NCBI GenBank assembly: GCA_030686995.1
Contig: CM060686.1
Span: 69,344,319-69,408,318 of the forward strand
Length of the DNA stretch: 64,000 nucleotides
Direction: 5' to 3'
Source of the DNA: Artemisia argyi
Lineage: Eukaryota > Streptophyta > Magnoliopsida > Asterales > Asteraceae
Below, piece by piece: positions 1 to 11,429 of this stretch. The translations under genes and the position numbers were made by a program. Each line of letters starts with the position of its first letter. The first letter of the stretch is position 1. The notes under the pieces were generated by a model that ran no database searches, was not told where the DNA came from, and worked only from the letters and a program-made list of their open reading frames with translations.

Positions 1-1692
1 ACATTAAGAAAATCTAGGTACAAGATGGTGTTTGTTCCTTTTACCGGAATTAATCATCACAATCGTTGTATTACTTTTGCATCGAGATTACTTGCTGATG
101 AGACTGTTGGAGCATATAATTGGTTGCTTGATGAACTCATAAACGCTTTTGGTAAAAATCCAAATGTCGTTATAACCGATCAAGATCCATCTATGAAAAT
201 TGCAATTCCAGAATGCTTTCCTGATACTAGACACCGTTTGTGCATGTGGCATATAATGAAAAAATTGACGACAAAGGTATTTTTATTCTTTTATAAATTA
301 TGAGCTATGATCATACAATATAAACTTGAATGTATGTGTTTGAATGTAAACTGTTTAGATTTACATTAATGCGAATACAAGGTTTACATTGTAGATGTGG
401 TTAAGAATTTTTTTAAATGTGGTTAAGTTGATATTATATAGTGATGCAGTAGATTTAAAACATTGATGCAGTAGATTTAAAACATTGATGCAGGAGTAGT
501 CAAGGTTTACATAGTGATTCAGTAGTATACAAGGTTTTGATATTTTTATTTTTGATGCAGTAAATTTTGTTGCTGTTTTAAATCAATTATACTACTTTTA
601 TTTGTAAGGTTTACATTATGATATTTTTAAGTGTATTTACTCAATCAGAAACAATAATATAAAATAATTTTAAGGTTTACATTGTGATACATTTTGATTT
701 ACATTGTGATGTAGGTAGGGACTGCAATCTGTAAAAATGAGACAAGATTAAAAAGACGTATATGTGATATTGTTTGGACTGATCAGATTTTACCTTTAGA
801 ATTCGAAAGAGAAGGGGAATCTCTGATTAACAAATTTAAACTTGATGATAATAAGTGGTTAGGCAACATGTTTGAAATAAGGGAAAGTTAGATACCCGCA
901 TACATATGTGATGTGTCTATGGCAGGCCTCATGTGTACTACTTCTAGGTCAGAAAGTGAAAACCACTTTTTTGATAAATGGACTAGTCCTCATCTGACTC
1001 TTGTTGAATTTTTAAGTCATTATGTTACGGATATTGGGTATCAAAGATATATTGAGCGTAAAAATTATCATGACTCGAGATATAGAATACCAGTACTTAA
1101 AATGGATCTTCAGATGGAGAAAGAAGCAAGTGTATTTTATACACATACTGTGTTCTACGATGTTCAAGACGATATTTTTTCTTCATATACCCATTGTATG
1201 GTAAGTATATTGCAAATAGATGAGGTTGAGCAATATTCTATTCGTGATATGCAAGCTGATAAGCAAATCAGGGGTGAAAACAACTTTGTGGTTTATCAGG
1301 TATGTCTTGAAATCCATAATTTATTTATTTATTTTCTTTATATTATTCATCTATTTTTTTTAAAGATTATGTTATTGCATCATTACAGTAATATTAAGTG
1401 CATCATGGTGTAAATTGTGTTAGTACATCAATAATATTTAGTGCAGCATAGTAGTTTATTTTACTGCATTACTGGCTTAAATGTTTTTCTATTTATTGTT
1501 TTTCAGGTTGATTTTTGTAAATTTGAAATGGAAGTTAAGTGTGGCTGTAAGCACTACGAGTCATATGGTCTTCTTTGCCGGAACATCTTTTATGTGTTAA
1601 GAATGAACAATATTAAAGAATTCCCTCGGAAATACTTGAACAAACGGTGGTTAAAGAATGCTAAGCCTTTCAATTCTGCAGTTACTAGAATT
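1..1692 (+). pseudogene. FAR1/FHY3-like (MULE transposase-derived) pseudogene, 5' part
   Basis: Related to FAR1-RELATED SEQUENCE proteins, plant nuclear factors derived from Mutator-like transposases. The reading frame is open from base 1, so the gene starts outside the window. Three exons share one frame with consensus splice sites: 1-276 (intron from GT at 277), 715-1299 (after AG at 713-714) and 1507-1692. Exon 1 encodes the MULE transposase core, with 'VITDQDPSMKIAI' and 'RLCMWHI'. Exon 2 gives the helical region. Exon 3 holds the SWIM zinc finger, 'CGCKHYESYGLLCRN', where the usual final His of the CxH pair is Asn. An in-frame TAG at 889-891 replaces what is normally a Trp codon. The gene is then split by an LTR element at 1692 and resumes at 5241. 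It is a pseudogene in this haplotype. The alternative, an immobile MULE copy rather than a domesticated gene, cannot be excluded because the terminal inverted repeats are not in view. Confidence 0.85.
277..714 (+). other. First intron of the FAR1-like pseudogene, with GATGCAGTA repeats
   Basis: AT-rich intron with GT at 277-278 and AG at 713-714. It holds a 22-bp tandem repeat (442-463, 464-485, then a partial copy) built on TGATGCAGTAGA, plus dispersed 'ggtttacatt' words. Related GATGCAGTA words recur downstream of the gene (about 5880-5965) and at 10.5-10.8 kb. Confidence 0.6.
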
Positions 1693-2006
1693 TGTAGGAT
1701 CGAAAAGTAATGATTTTTATGTGATTCGGTAGGTCTAGGGTGATGATTATAGATGATATCCATGTTTGGTTCTAGAGAGATAAAGTAGAGAGAGGGTGAA
1801 GAAAAGGATAATATTAATATGAAAGTAAAGATACACAATTTCCCACACCCCTCTTGGAGAGTCAAGAGGGGTATTTATAGGCTCATAAACTCATTACAAC
1901 ATTACTTTGCCTTTTGTACAATAGTAGTCCCTAAAGGCACAACTAACTATGTATCTAGTCCAATTCACGTATGTGACGTTATCTTTATAAAAGAGCGGGG
2001 CTAACA
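1693..2006 (-). repeat. LTR (3' LTR of the minus-strand element), 314 bp
   Basis: Starts TGTAGGATCG and ends GGCTAACA on the plus strand (TG...CA). It contains a TATA box on the minus strand, CCTATAAATACCCC, near 1867-1880. It differs from its partner by an 8-bp duplication (ctcataaa) near 1882-1890 and a few substitutions. Confidence 0.9.
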
Positions 2007-4257
2007 ATCTCCCTCCAAGATATCGTCACATGTGAATGATTACAATGAGACCTATAAATACATAAACAATGTAAATTATAACAATAGTAAACTATGTTGA
2101 CGTTGTTGAAGCACAGAGTCTCTGTAGTCTAGATACTGAGGCCGACATGAAGTTCTCTCTTCCGACGATCTCGGCGGATGATCTTTAACACTGACGATAA
2201 AGGTCTTTGTAGCTCTGAACTTCAACTGTAATGGTCTAGTTAGGTTATTACTCCCTCCTAACTAGTGAGCCTTTATTCTTATTCCTGCTCCCTCCTGAAC
2301 CGACAACTCTCTTTTCATCACGCAGCGGATAAAGTAGAAATCAAAAGTGTAGGCACATGGTTGTCGTTCAGGGAGCATCATGACAATATAACTCACATAG
2401 TATTGCACAGAAGGTTGGTAATACGCTCCGATGTACACATCATTAGTACTTCTTCGGTTCTAGTGTAAGCACAATTCCCTCGAACAACCAACGTACTAGA
2501 GATGAAACACTACTTCTTTTGGCATGTTCTTCTCCCTCCTGATGGTTGCGATTCGTCGAAATCATCATACTATTTTGTGTACATGCCATAATTACCTGTA
2601 CTTTACACTTCTGATGCAATATAGATAGACCGTGTAAGCATAATTTGTGAGAATATGTCGAAAAAATACTCTCAATACTTGTCTCTCAAATCAACCAGTA
2701 ATCAAACCTCCTTTGAATTCACTGGCTAATAGTAATGACCACATATGGAGACAGCCCGATATGACCAGCTTGAAAAAGAAGTAATCATCCCATCTTGTGA
2801 CTTAATGCTTGTACGATAGATGTGACTTAATACCTATACTGAGCACTACGTAACTCCTTCAACTATGAGGTTGCACGAAATATTCGTCACTTGAACAATC
2901 CACTGCTTCGCGTGACACTGAGTACTACAACTTAACTCCTTAAAGTGATAGCTATACTGTGAGCACTACAACGTAACTCCTTACATCAGTAATAACTAGA
3001 TTGTCAAGACTGAATTTTTTAATTTGTGCAGACAAGTTATCTTCGAAATTCATGCATCCAACCACCCCTAGACTTTGAGATAAATAAGTACACTTGTTGT
3101 GATGCCACTTCAAAGTCAAATCAATAATACCGTACACGAACTCCGTAGTCATTTTCTTGTCAAACCATAACAATTCTAGCCGTGAATATATGTATCCCCG
3201 TGAAATTTTCTTACCAAAATACCACTCTTATACAAAGTATTATCAAAGATTTATATCAAAAAAAATCAGATATTAGCTTTTGATTGTCCAAGTCGTAAGC
3301 CCAGTCCATAAACCGTTTGATGAATTCATCCCGAAAATCCATTTAAGTCCTCACACGGCCCGTTTAATTCGAAAAGCCCAACATCCAAAATTCTGGTGAG
3401 CACTGAGCAAACCCGATCCAAATCAAAGTATAATACTTATGACCCTAGACACACGCTCCATTATCACTAAACCTAAAACACACATCCTCATTATATCCGC
3501 CCCCTTCCAAAAGTATTTCTCTCACTATACTTATCTCCACCTTCAAACACATATAACTCATCTTATCAAACCCAGTCACATCTTCAGTGCATCGTGTACA
3601 ACAAATCCAAGACTGAAGCAATTACCCTTCAATTCGATCATCACAAACACAATCTCTACCATTCCTTGACCTTGTTTATCATTGTTTGCTTAACTCTGGA
3701 TCAAGAAATCAATAAGAAGGCTTCAAGATCCATTGGTGGGTCTCAGCTAGGTAGTTATATGTTGTTGTCGCCCTTGTGATTTTTATAAACGAACAAGAAA
3801 AAGAGAGATACAGATTCGTATTTTTCTTTCTCAAATGGTTCGGATATGAAAAAGATGAGAGTGCTTCAAAATTGGATCTGTGATGATAATGATTCAATTG
3901 AAAAAATATTTAAAAGATTAAAAAAATCGAATCGATCTGAGATTGCATGTATGTTTTCTTTTACGAGGCATTTTGAAGTTTGGAGATGGGATAGGTAGAC
4001 TTGGAGTTGTTTGAGATTGTGGGATTAGAATAGGATTGGATTATGTTGGATTGGTCTGGGATTGGTACAGGACTGTGTTCTGCTATGCTTCTTCTTTCAT
4101 TCTTTTTGTTTAAGTAAACTTGGACCGATGATGTTTATGTGACTGAGGTCATGTATGAGTCTTGGTATTTGGATGGTGTCGTGGTCAAAAGTCTATCTGC
4201 TTCATCTTCATCTTCTGTTATTACTTTTCGTTTTTGGCCTCTCTACGCAAAACATTA

Positions 4258-4400
4258 TGCGTAGCCTTGTTAGAAATCTTTTGCGTAGAAATCTTACGCG
4301 TAGAAAACTTTTGCGTAGAAATCTTACGCGTAGAAAACTTTTGCGTAGACATGCTTTACGCGTAAACGTATCTTTTGCGTAGACCTTAGCTTTTGCGTAA
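4258..4400. repeat. Degenerate tandem repeat inside the 1.7-5.2 kb element
   Basis: Repeats of 'ttgcgtagaaatcttacgcgtagaaaac' type units of about 14 and 28 bp. Six or more copies of (t/a)cgcgtag(a) words are seen. They create an arginine-rich spurious ORF. Further 'ttacgcgta' words continue to about 4480. Confidence 0.75.
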
Positions 4401-4915
4401 GTATTACGCGTAAGACTAGGGTTTTACACCTAAGATGAACCTTACGCATAACTTGTCCAAGTTACGCGTAGAAAATCTGAAGTTTCGCATAGACCTAGGG
4501 TTTTTGGCATAATATAACGTGTAGACTTTATCCGGCGTCCTTTTCCGACCAGTTTTCCGGCTAAAAATTCCGACCAGTAAAGAATATCTCATAAAAACAC
4601 ACTTTAACAGACCTCTTGACCACTTTTGACCATAGATTCACGAGTATGGAACAAAAAGTATTAAAATACGCGTACAAGTGGTAAACATAGATCTATTATT
4701 TGGACATAAAGGACCATGTGAAACTGAGTGGAAATCTGTGTACAGTACAATACTTTTTTGACCATTGGATACAATAAAACATGTATAAAAGCTGTTATAA
4801 AACTGTTCCCAATAAAAGATAAGAAAAAAATTTCAGATCCGAAAAATATGGGATAAAAAACAGCTTAAAAACACATTCGAACCACAAAAAAAAATCATCA
4901 AAAAGCAACACCATA

Positions 4916-4927
4916 GCTCTGATGCCA
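4916..4927 (-). other. Primer-binding site of the 1.7-5.2 kb element
   Basis: Minus strand reads TGGCATCAGAGC, two bases from the LTR end at 4930. This is the Met-tRNA-type PBS of plant Copia elements with one change (T to C at position 4). Confidence 0.8.
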
Positions 4928-4929
4928 AT

Positions 4930-5235
4930 TATAGGATCGAAAAGTAATGATTTTTATGTGATTCGGGAGGAGTAGGTTGATGATTATAGATGATATCCAT
5001 GTTTGGTTCTAGAGAGATAAAGTAGAGAGAGGGTGAAGAAAAGGATAATATTAATATGAAAGTAAAGATACACAATTTCCCACACCCCTCTTGGAGAGTC
5101 AAGAGGGGTATTTATAGGCTCATTACAACATTACTTTGCCTTTTGTACAATAGTAGTCCCTAAAGGCACAACTAACTACGTATCTAGTCCAATTCACGTA
5201 TGTGACGTTATCTTTATAAAAGAGCGAGGCTAACA
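4930..5235 (-). repeat. LTR (5' LTR of the minus-strand element), 306 bp
   Basis: Partner of 1693-2006. The terminal plus-strand TG has become TA (TATAGGATCG). It ends GGCTAACA at 5235, followed directly by the TSD GAATT. Confidence 0.9.
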
Positions 5236-5240
5236 GAATT

Positions 5241-5702
5241 AATGTTGAATCAGGTTTAAGTTTGCAGAGTGAAGTTTTTTATTTGTATGAGATTTTTTAA
5301 TCTACGGTTGATCGTTTGGTTTACAACATGGACAAGTTAAAGATATACAAAGACGAAATGAATGGATTATTGGCTAAAGCTAAAATTGATGTTCCAGTAT
5401 TACCTAAGATCAATTCGAAAGATGTTATGAGTTCAATGCTTTGTTTCAAGGAGCCAAAGGAAAAGATTATAAATAATCTAGATCAGAGTGTAAATAAAGG
5501 GACTGGTGTTCATTCAATATGGAGGTCAATAAATGAAGTAGAGAAGGAAGAAAGTGATAAAAGGAGGACATGTAGTAAATGTGGAAAAAAGGATGGACAT
5601 AATTCAAGAACATGTACAAGAGAACCGGTGCAACCATCAAAGAAAGTTAAGAGAATAGTGGAGCCGACAAGGAGTGGTCTAAGAACATCCAAGAGAAAAT
5701 AA
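5241..5702 (+). pseudogene. FAR1-like pseudogene, 3' part with C-terminal zinc knuckle
   Basis: Resumes the frame of exon 3 once the LTR element and one TSD copy are ignored. An in-frame TAA lies at 5298-5300, so the copy was also broken by point mutation. After it comes an open 128-codon stretch from 5316 that ends at 5702. It carries a CCHC knuckle, 'CSKCGKKDGHNSRTC' (5571-5615), and a Lys/Arg-rich tail ('KKVKRI...SKRK') that looks like a nuclear localisation signal. This knuckle is typical of the C-terminus of MULE transposase-derived FAR1-like proteins. The independent stops upstream (889) and here suggest the gene was dead or dying irrespective of the insertion. Confidence 0.8.
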
Positions 5703-6542
5703 TCAACATTTCATTATTTTTAATTTTTTTTTTTCAATTTTAAAGAATTTCTCTATAATAACAATATAGAAATTTACATTTTCTCTATAGACGTGTAGAA
5801 GTTTTCGATAAACTACAATGCAATAAAATCTAAGTGTTTCTTCTCATAGTATTATAATAATAGATTGATCCAGTTAACTGTTATGCAGTAGAATATTATT
5901 TTTGATGTATATAAATATTATGGGGTAGAATAGTATTATTTGTGATTCAGTGAATTATGATGCAGTGAAAATGGTAAAATATTACATAAAATCTATTTCT
6001 TTCAAATCTTCTTCCTGTTTCTATTTGAAAACTTCCAATTGTTACATAAATATACCCTTGGTGTAGGAATCAATGTGCTCCAATTCCATTATAATGTCAT
6101 TCCTTATGGTCCAATATAATCAATTATTCCATAAAGATTCTAAAAGGTAAGTTTACATTGGGTTTTATTATGGTCCAACATAAACAATTTTGTTTTTAAC
6201 CAAAGGTTTCTAAAAGGTAAGTTTACATTGGGTAAGTTTCTAAAATACAATGTGGCTCATAAATTCCACTTGGCCTACAATCTTAGAATCGTGAATAATA
6301 ATCTTAATAAAAATTAATGGCCCAATGGTTAGAAAAACTTAACAAATTACATGGTAAATCACACGATTAAATTCTACGTTACCCAGTAAAAAATCACTCA
6401 GTATCAAAACCCTAGATGTGTTTTAACTGATATTGAGAAAACTTCTAAATTCACCCACTAAATCACACGCTTAAAATCTACTGCATAAAAACGATGGTGT
6501 CCAAGATTAAAATGAAACTTCCTCGTAAGTCCAAATTCTTAT
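5703..6542. other. 3' flank of the FAR1-like pseudogene, no gene seen
   Basis: AT-rich. Contains GATGCAGTA words near 5880-5965 and a repeated 'aaaggtaagtttacattgggt' phrase at about 6143 and 6209. I see no coding potential. Confidence 0.6.
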
Positions 6543-9500
6543 TGTAACACCCCCAAAATCATCACGTCAGCGGAAGACTTAAGATGTCAGCGGAAGACTT
6601 TTTGGGTGTTACTTAGAGGATCTTTATCACAATCATAGAAAACGACACAAAAGTGACGCTTTAAAGTTTAATTCATTCAAAATACCAAATATTCGAGACA
6701 TCAAGATGTTTCATAATTTAAACAACATGTTTATTTGAAATGTGTCAAAACGTTTATTTAAGCCCATGCCGGGTTACAAGCCCACTCCGTGCCTTCAAGT
6801 TCCTTCTTGTATAGTTACCTGAGATAAACACATGCTAAAAAGTGTCAACACAAAGGTTGGTGAGTTCATAGAGTTTATAGTTTAAATCGTTAATTAGAAA
6901 ATGAGTGATTTCCTTATCAATTCAAAAATAGTTCGTTGGTTTGCCCTTCACCGGGCCAACACCAAAATAGTAGTTGGTTTATAAATCCATTTAACACGAG
7001 ATTCGATATTTGGGCCACGTTATTTCATCCATAACATAAACAGTTTGCGGGGAACCGTATTTAAACAGTTGAAACTGTATCCAAACAGTTTGTAGAGAAC
7101 CGTATTTAAACAGTTGAAACTGTATCCGAACAGTTTGTAGAGAACCGTATTTAAACAGTTGAAGCTGTATCCAAACAGTGTGTGGAGAACCGTATTTAAA
7201 CAGTTGAAACCGTATTTAAACAGTTTGTTCCATAATTCCAAATATCGATAGTAAAATCGTTAGAAAAGTTGTTACACATGCATCTCTTCCAAAGAGTTTA
7301 TAAAACAGTTTAACGATAGAAAGTGTAGCTATGAACTTATAGTAATATGTAAACAGTTAACGAGTACTTGTAAAAGTATAAAACAATAGTTAAGCATGTA
7401 TCTCCCCCAAAAACATTTATAAATCATTGTAAAACAAGTAAGAGTAGGGGCTATGACTCACCTTAGTAGTACGGTAGATAGAGTATAAGTAATGTCAGAA
7501 GTGAAGATGGAAATGACTTCAAAGAGATAACCTGAATGATACGGAAGTCCGAGATAAGTTCGACTTATCAAGAATTGTGATTTGAATAGTGTTTGATGAC
7601 AAAATGATTTGTGGCAGAGGTGGCTTGCGTGGCAAAACGCTTTAATAGTTCAAGAGCAAGTTATATACTATATAACTTGTCTTTATGCATAAGTATCGTT
7701 TATTATTTTATATTCTTCGTCATGAATTTATATTATGTATTGGTGAATGATATGTTATAGAAATTGTACGTTACTCTTAGTTAAGTGAATCAATGAGTTT
7801 TATTGTAGAAATAACCATTTCTTAACGTGTGTTCAAGTTAATCGATAATAACGTCAAGTTATATATTTTACGTTATAAATTATATATATTCTGAAATATA
7901 TAGTTATTCATAATTATTACTTCATTATCGTCTAAAAATGTAGGTCTCGTTATATGTTACTATGATATAGTTGTAAAATATTAATTTGTCAAACGTAATT
8001 AAGTTTCTATGTAAACCCTTAAGTTATACCAAGGTGACTCTTTTAACCTAAATAGTTAGATAATTACATATTTAGTACAAAATAAACATGTTTACAACTT
8101 ATAAAAGTGTTGGGTGGAAAATGTCACGTATAATACTTGAGGGCTGAAATTGTAACAATAATATAAGGGTTTAAAAAAATTGTGAAACTTTTAGAATTGT
8201 GACAAGTAGAGTATAGTTGAGGGGTTGAAATTGTTAAACTGTGAAAGTTGTAAAAGACTATGGCAAAACTGAGTTAGCTCAGATTTGAAATCAAGACTTC
8301 TAGCTAATAACATGACAATACAACCAACCGAGCTAGGATGGTATTTGGTTATCTTTTTCATTAGACTCTATTTAACATCTTGTTACAGGGTTTTTATCTT
8401 GTGTGAATTTTACTCGGTATGTATATATATAGTCGTGGGTAGCATGCAAACCTTTTTGAGTTGTGTTCCATCTTCCTCTAAACTGAGTTCTACCCTCAAA
8501 TAAGCAGTTGGGTTAACCAACTTTGAGACAAAAATGCGCCTCTTCTTATTTAGAGTTTCTTGACTCAATGAAACCACCATTTTTAAAATGAGTTATAGAC
8601 AAGTCTTGTGAGATTGTTTTTAAGTTGGTAAGTCTTCCATATACTGAGCTAAGGGCTACTTCTATGGTATATTTAATCATTGCATAACTGTTTTTAATTT
8701 GTTATAAACGTATGTTAGTTTGAATTTATGCATGGTGCTTATATATCTTATGTTTTCTTCTTCCTGAGTCCAATCAACAGACGAGTTGATTAGACAGCTT
8801 GTTAATCCTTTTAAGAGTTTATTACATGTTAACATTAGTCAATCATTTTTATGCCAACTTAAACATAGCCACGACAAGATTTAGGTTTGCCACCTTTGGT
8901 ATAAAATGGTTAACGAGAGTAGGAAAAACAAGGGGAAGCTTAGGTGGTGAGCATGATATGTAATTGTGAAATGGTATCAAAGTAAAAGTGATATATGAGT
9001 ATGACAAGGGGAGAATGACTTACTACACCAAGAGATGGTGGGGAGAACACGACAATGGGATGAACAAGAAATAGGGCAAGATGACTCCAACGACGGACCA
9101 AGACCAACACTCCTTGAATTGGTCAAGTTACTGCTCGTACACACCATAGGGGACCACGACTAAGTTTTTAGGAGTGTGTGGGTACGTATGAAAAGAATCA
9201 CGCTGCATGGTTCCTTCTTCTTCTTTCTTTCTTCTCGACAACAACAACAGAAGCAACAGGTTATGTTTAAGTTTGGTTCAAGGGTAGTGAGGGATGTAAA
9301 AGAGCGATGGTGTAAGGTTCGGTTAAGTGTTCAACTAGGAATTTAAGATCAGTTATACTAGCTTCCATAACCATGCTTCTCTTCTACCATGGCTCGACTA
9401 GAAAGACTATAGGTTTGTATGATTTGTGATGTGAGTTGTAGTGTGTCGACTGCTATTTGCATGGCTTGTTTATATACTCAAGTTAAGTGTGAGATAACAT

Positions 9501-10350
9501 GCAACCTTACAAAGGTTATACGCCACCTCCCCCATTGTCCAATCGAGATCAAGCATGTGTAAGGTTATTCCTGACATTCGTATGTGATATTTCTAGTTTT
9601 GTTTGGGTTGTTTCTGGGACAATGAACGAGTGAGGGAGGATGAGTGAGCTGCCATTTAAATGTATAAGAGTGTTCATGTGTGTAAGGAAGTAACATGGGT
9701 TACTTAGGTTACACTTGGGGTAGGTTTACTTGGGTCAGGTCGTATTCCATAGATAGCAGCCACGAATTACATTTCTGGTTCAAAAATCTCGCGTGTCTAG
9801 ACGTAAAACATTATTTCGGACAACTTTCGTGTTTTACACTTTTCCTGGTTCGGACCAGAAGGGCCTTAAAATTGGGATTTAAATACGTTACAGAAAGTTG
9901 GTGGTTTATTAGAATTCATACGAAGTGATATTGGAACAAAGTTATTATTTGTGTCAAATTGAGATGAAATGTGTGAGGTGCCTTAACTTGATCAATATTC
10001 TAGTATCATAATTATATTTGAAGGTTGATAACAATTGTCATTCATGTTTCTTAGAGGTCAAAATATTATTAGTGAGTACACATGGGAATTTTTAGTAGGC
10101 TCGGGATTTATTTAAATTGTATTTGTTAATTATTGAAACGTATACTTATTAAGTATCAATGTTTTAAGTTACGTATGATATATAGGTTATTAACGTTTAG
10201 GTGTAAATGTCGTTTCAAGGTAAGAGTGAATAACGTTGTAATTGACAAAGTATATATATATTTATAAAAAAAAAAATTGTTATGGGTAAAAATGGTTAAT
10301 TTATGTTATGGTAACGTGTTAATCGTAGGAAAATTTTACGGGGTGTTATA
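6543..10350. mobile_element. 3.8-kb solo LTR of a Ty3/Gypsy-type element
   Basis: Begins TGTAACACCCCC and ends GGGGTGTTATA, imperfect terminal inverted repeats of the TGTAACACC...GGTGTTACA type common in plant Gypsy LTRs. The last dinucleotide has mutated from CA to TA. A perfect TSD, CTTAT, flanks it (6538-6542 and 10351-10355). There is no gag, pol, PBS or second copy in the window, so the simplest reading is one LTR left after LTR-LTR recombination. A 3808-bp LTR is long but similar in size to the 3.8-kb Athila LTR at 49.3-53.1 kb. A small ORF at 9695-9928 has no recognisable content. Confidence 0.75.
7044..7223. repeat. 45-bp tandem repeat, four copies, in the solo LTR
   Basis: Four back-to-back 45-bp units, each containing 'gaaccgtatttaaacagttg' followed by 'tatccaaacag' or similar. 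The unit is a multiple of three, which explains a spurious repetitive minus-strand ORF. Confidence 0.9.
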
Positions 10351-10355
10351 CTTAT

Positions 10356-10813
10356 TTATTTTTTTATTGTTGTAAAATGGATTTATTTGTTATAAAATGA
10401 TCTATAAGGATTTTGTTTCCTGCTGATATAGTTGTGATTAAATGATCTAGAAGGGATTTGCTTCTGAAATATAAGAGTAGATTATGTTATGCGCGAAGTT
10501 TTCGAGTAATCAAATAGTGAATATCTGTGTTACATAATGTATGATGCAGTAAATGGTATAAAAGTGATGCAGTAGGAAATATAAGAGTAGATTAACATAA
10601 TGTATGAAAGTGATGCAGTAAATATAAGATTAGATTATGAAAGTGATGCAGTAAATATAAGAGTAGATTAACATAATGTAAGAGTAGATTATGTTACGCC
10701 CGAAGTTTTTGAATAATCAAATAGTGTATATCTGTGTTACATAATGTATGATGTAGTAAATGGTATAAAAGTAATGCAGTAGGAAATATAAGAGTAGATT
10801 AACATAATGTATG
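10356..10813. repeat. GATGCAGTA-rich repeat region with a 207-bp period duplication
   Basis: Two copies of an approximately 140-bp segment, 10470-10612 and 10677-10813, start 207 bp apart and share 'gaatatctgtgttacataatg' type sequence. Both contain GATGCAGTAAATGG. The same word family occurs in the FAR1-like intron and 3' flank, so this was probably contiguous with that locus before the solo LTR's parent inserted. Confidence 0.7.
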
Positions 10814-11300
10814 TGTTGATACAAAAGTTGGGTGTTCCTTATTTGGGTTCCTATTATCGTACCAATTAGATCTTAATGCTTGAGACATGTGCACTAAGAA
10901 AGCAAACAACACCGTTAGGTTTATCGTGGGATTGTCTCCCACGATTATCCTCCGGCGTGAGAGTAAGTAATCGGTTTTAGGGTTGTATTGAAGAGTTAGG
11001 GTTTTTAGATCGTACCTCAATGAGAGTCGTGATATTCTTTATATAGGCACGAAATGTAGCTGATTTCGTGCTCCTTACTTTTCGGCGTATCACACTTGTC
11101 CTGTCTATTGATCTCTATCCCATAAATAGAAGATCATTATCAAGACCATAAATAATATATTTGGGTTTGGGCTTTCTTGAGCCCAAACCGTTAACGTGGT
11201 AGCCCGAATCATTATTATGATAGCCCACTCGTGATGGGCTTAGGCATTAGCAATGTCCATTAGTCGTGTTCGTGACCCGAGTGTGGACTATACGTCATCA
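10814..11300 (-). repeat. LTR fragment/3' LTR of an LTR element, about 487 bp
   Basis: On the minus strand an LTR appears to begin TGATGACGTA at 11300, immediately after a purine tract (CTGGGGGACA, 11301-11310), and to end near 10814 (…TATCAACA). A TATA box (CTATATAAAGA on the minus strand) lies near 11035-11047. Upstream of it are two dyads built on TGGGCT/AGCCCA: 11164-11189 (10-bp arms, 6-bp loop) and about 11221-11239. No partner LTR or TSD was found, so the boundaries are approximate. Confidence 0.5.
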
Positions 11301-11429
11301 TGTCCCCCAGTCTAGTATGCGCAGGGTATGGCCGCGTATGCTAGACTAACAATGAGAGCGGTAAGCGTGGCGGTGGAAGCTCCAAGTATTTCCCGCCAAA
11401 AATAACATACGGTGCATGTAGTCTAAACG
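11301..11429 (-). other. Internal stub of the LTR element next to the LINE
   Basis: About 130 bp between the inferred purine tract and the LINE. It contains an imperfect inverted repeat (GTCTAGTATGCG / CGTATGCTAGAC) at about 11309-11346. No coding content. Confidence 0.4.

Larger units (their letters stand above)
1693..5235 (-). mobile_element. Non-autonomous LTR retrotransposon inserted in the FAR1-like gene
   Basis: A 3543-bp element bounded by two near-identical LTRs and a perfect 5-bp TSD, GAATT (1688-1692 and 5236-5240). It lies on the minus strand. The primer-binding site at 4916-4927 reads TGGCATCAGAGC there, one base off the common initiator-Met-tRNA type used by plant Copia elements, and a purine tract abuts the other LTR at 2007-2020. 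No gag or pol ORF is present in the 2.9-kb interior, so it is a small non-autonomous (TRIM/LARD-like) Copia derivative. Extra polypurine-tract-like words (CTCCCTCCT on the plus strand) occur near 2250, 2288 and 2530, as in Sirevirus-type elements. The insertion falls inside a codon series of the host pseudogene, just after its SWIM finger. Confidence 0.9.

Noticed and set aside
4155..4382. Arg/Leu-rich ORFs in two frames
   Set aside because: Produced by the acgcgtag tandem repeat inside the LTR element; no start context or domain.
7020..7241. Minus-strand ORF with a 15-residue repeat
   Set aside because: It is just the 45-bp tandem repeat of the solo LTR read in an open frame; the unit length is a multiple of three.
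10814..11300. This LTR as the missing 3' LTR of Tat-1
   Set aside because: Length (487 against about 1425 bp), ends and sequence differ from the Tat-1 LTR at 18778-20685.
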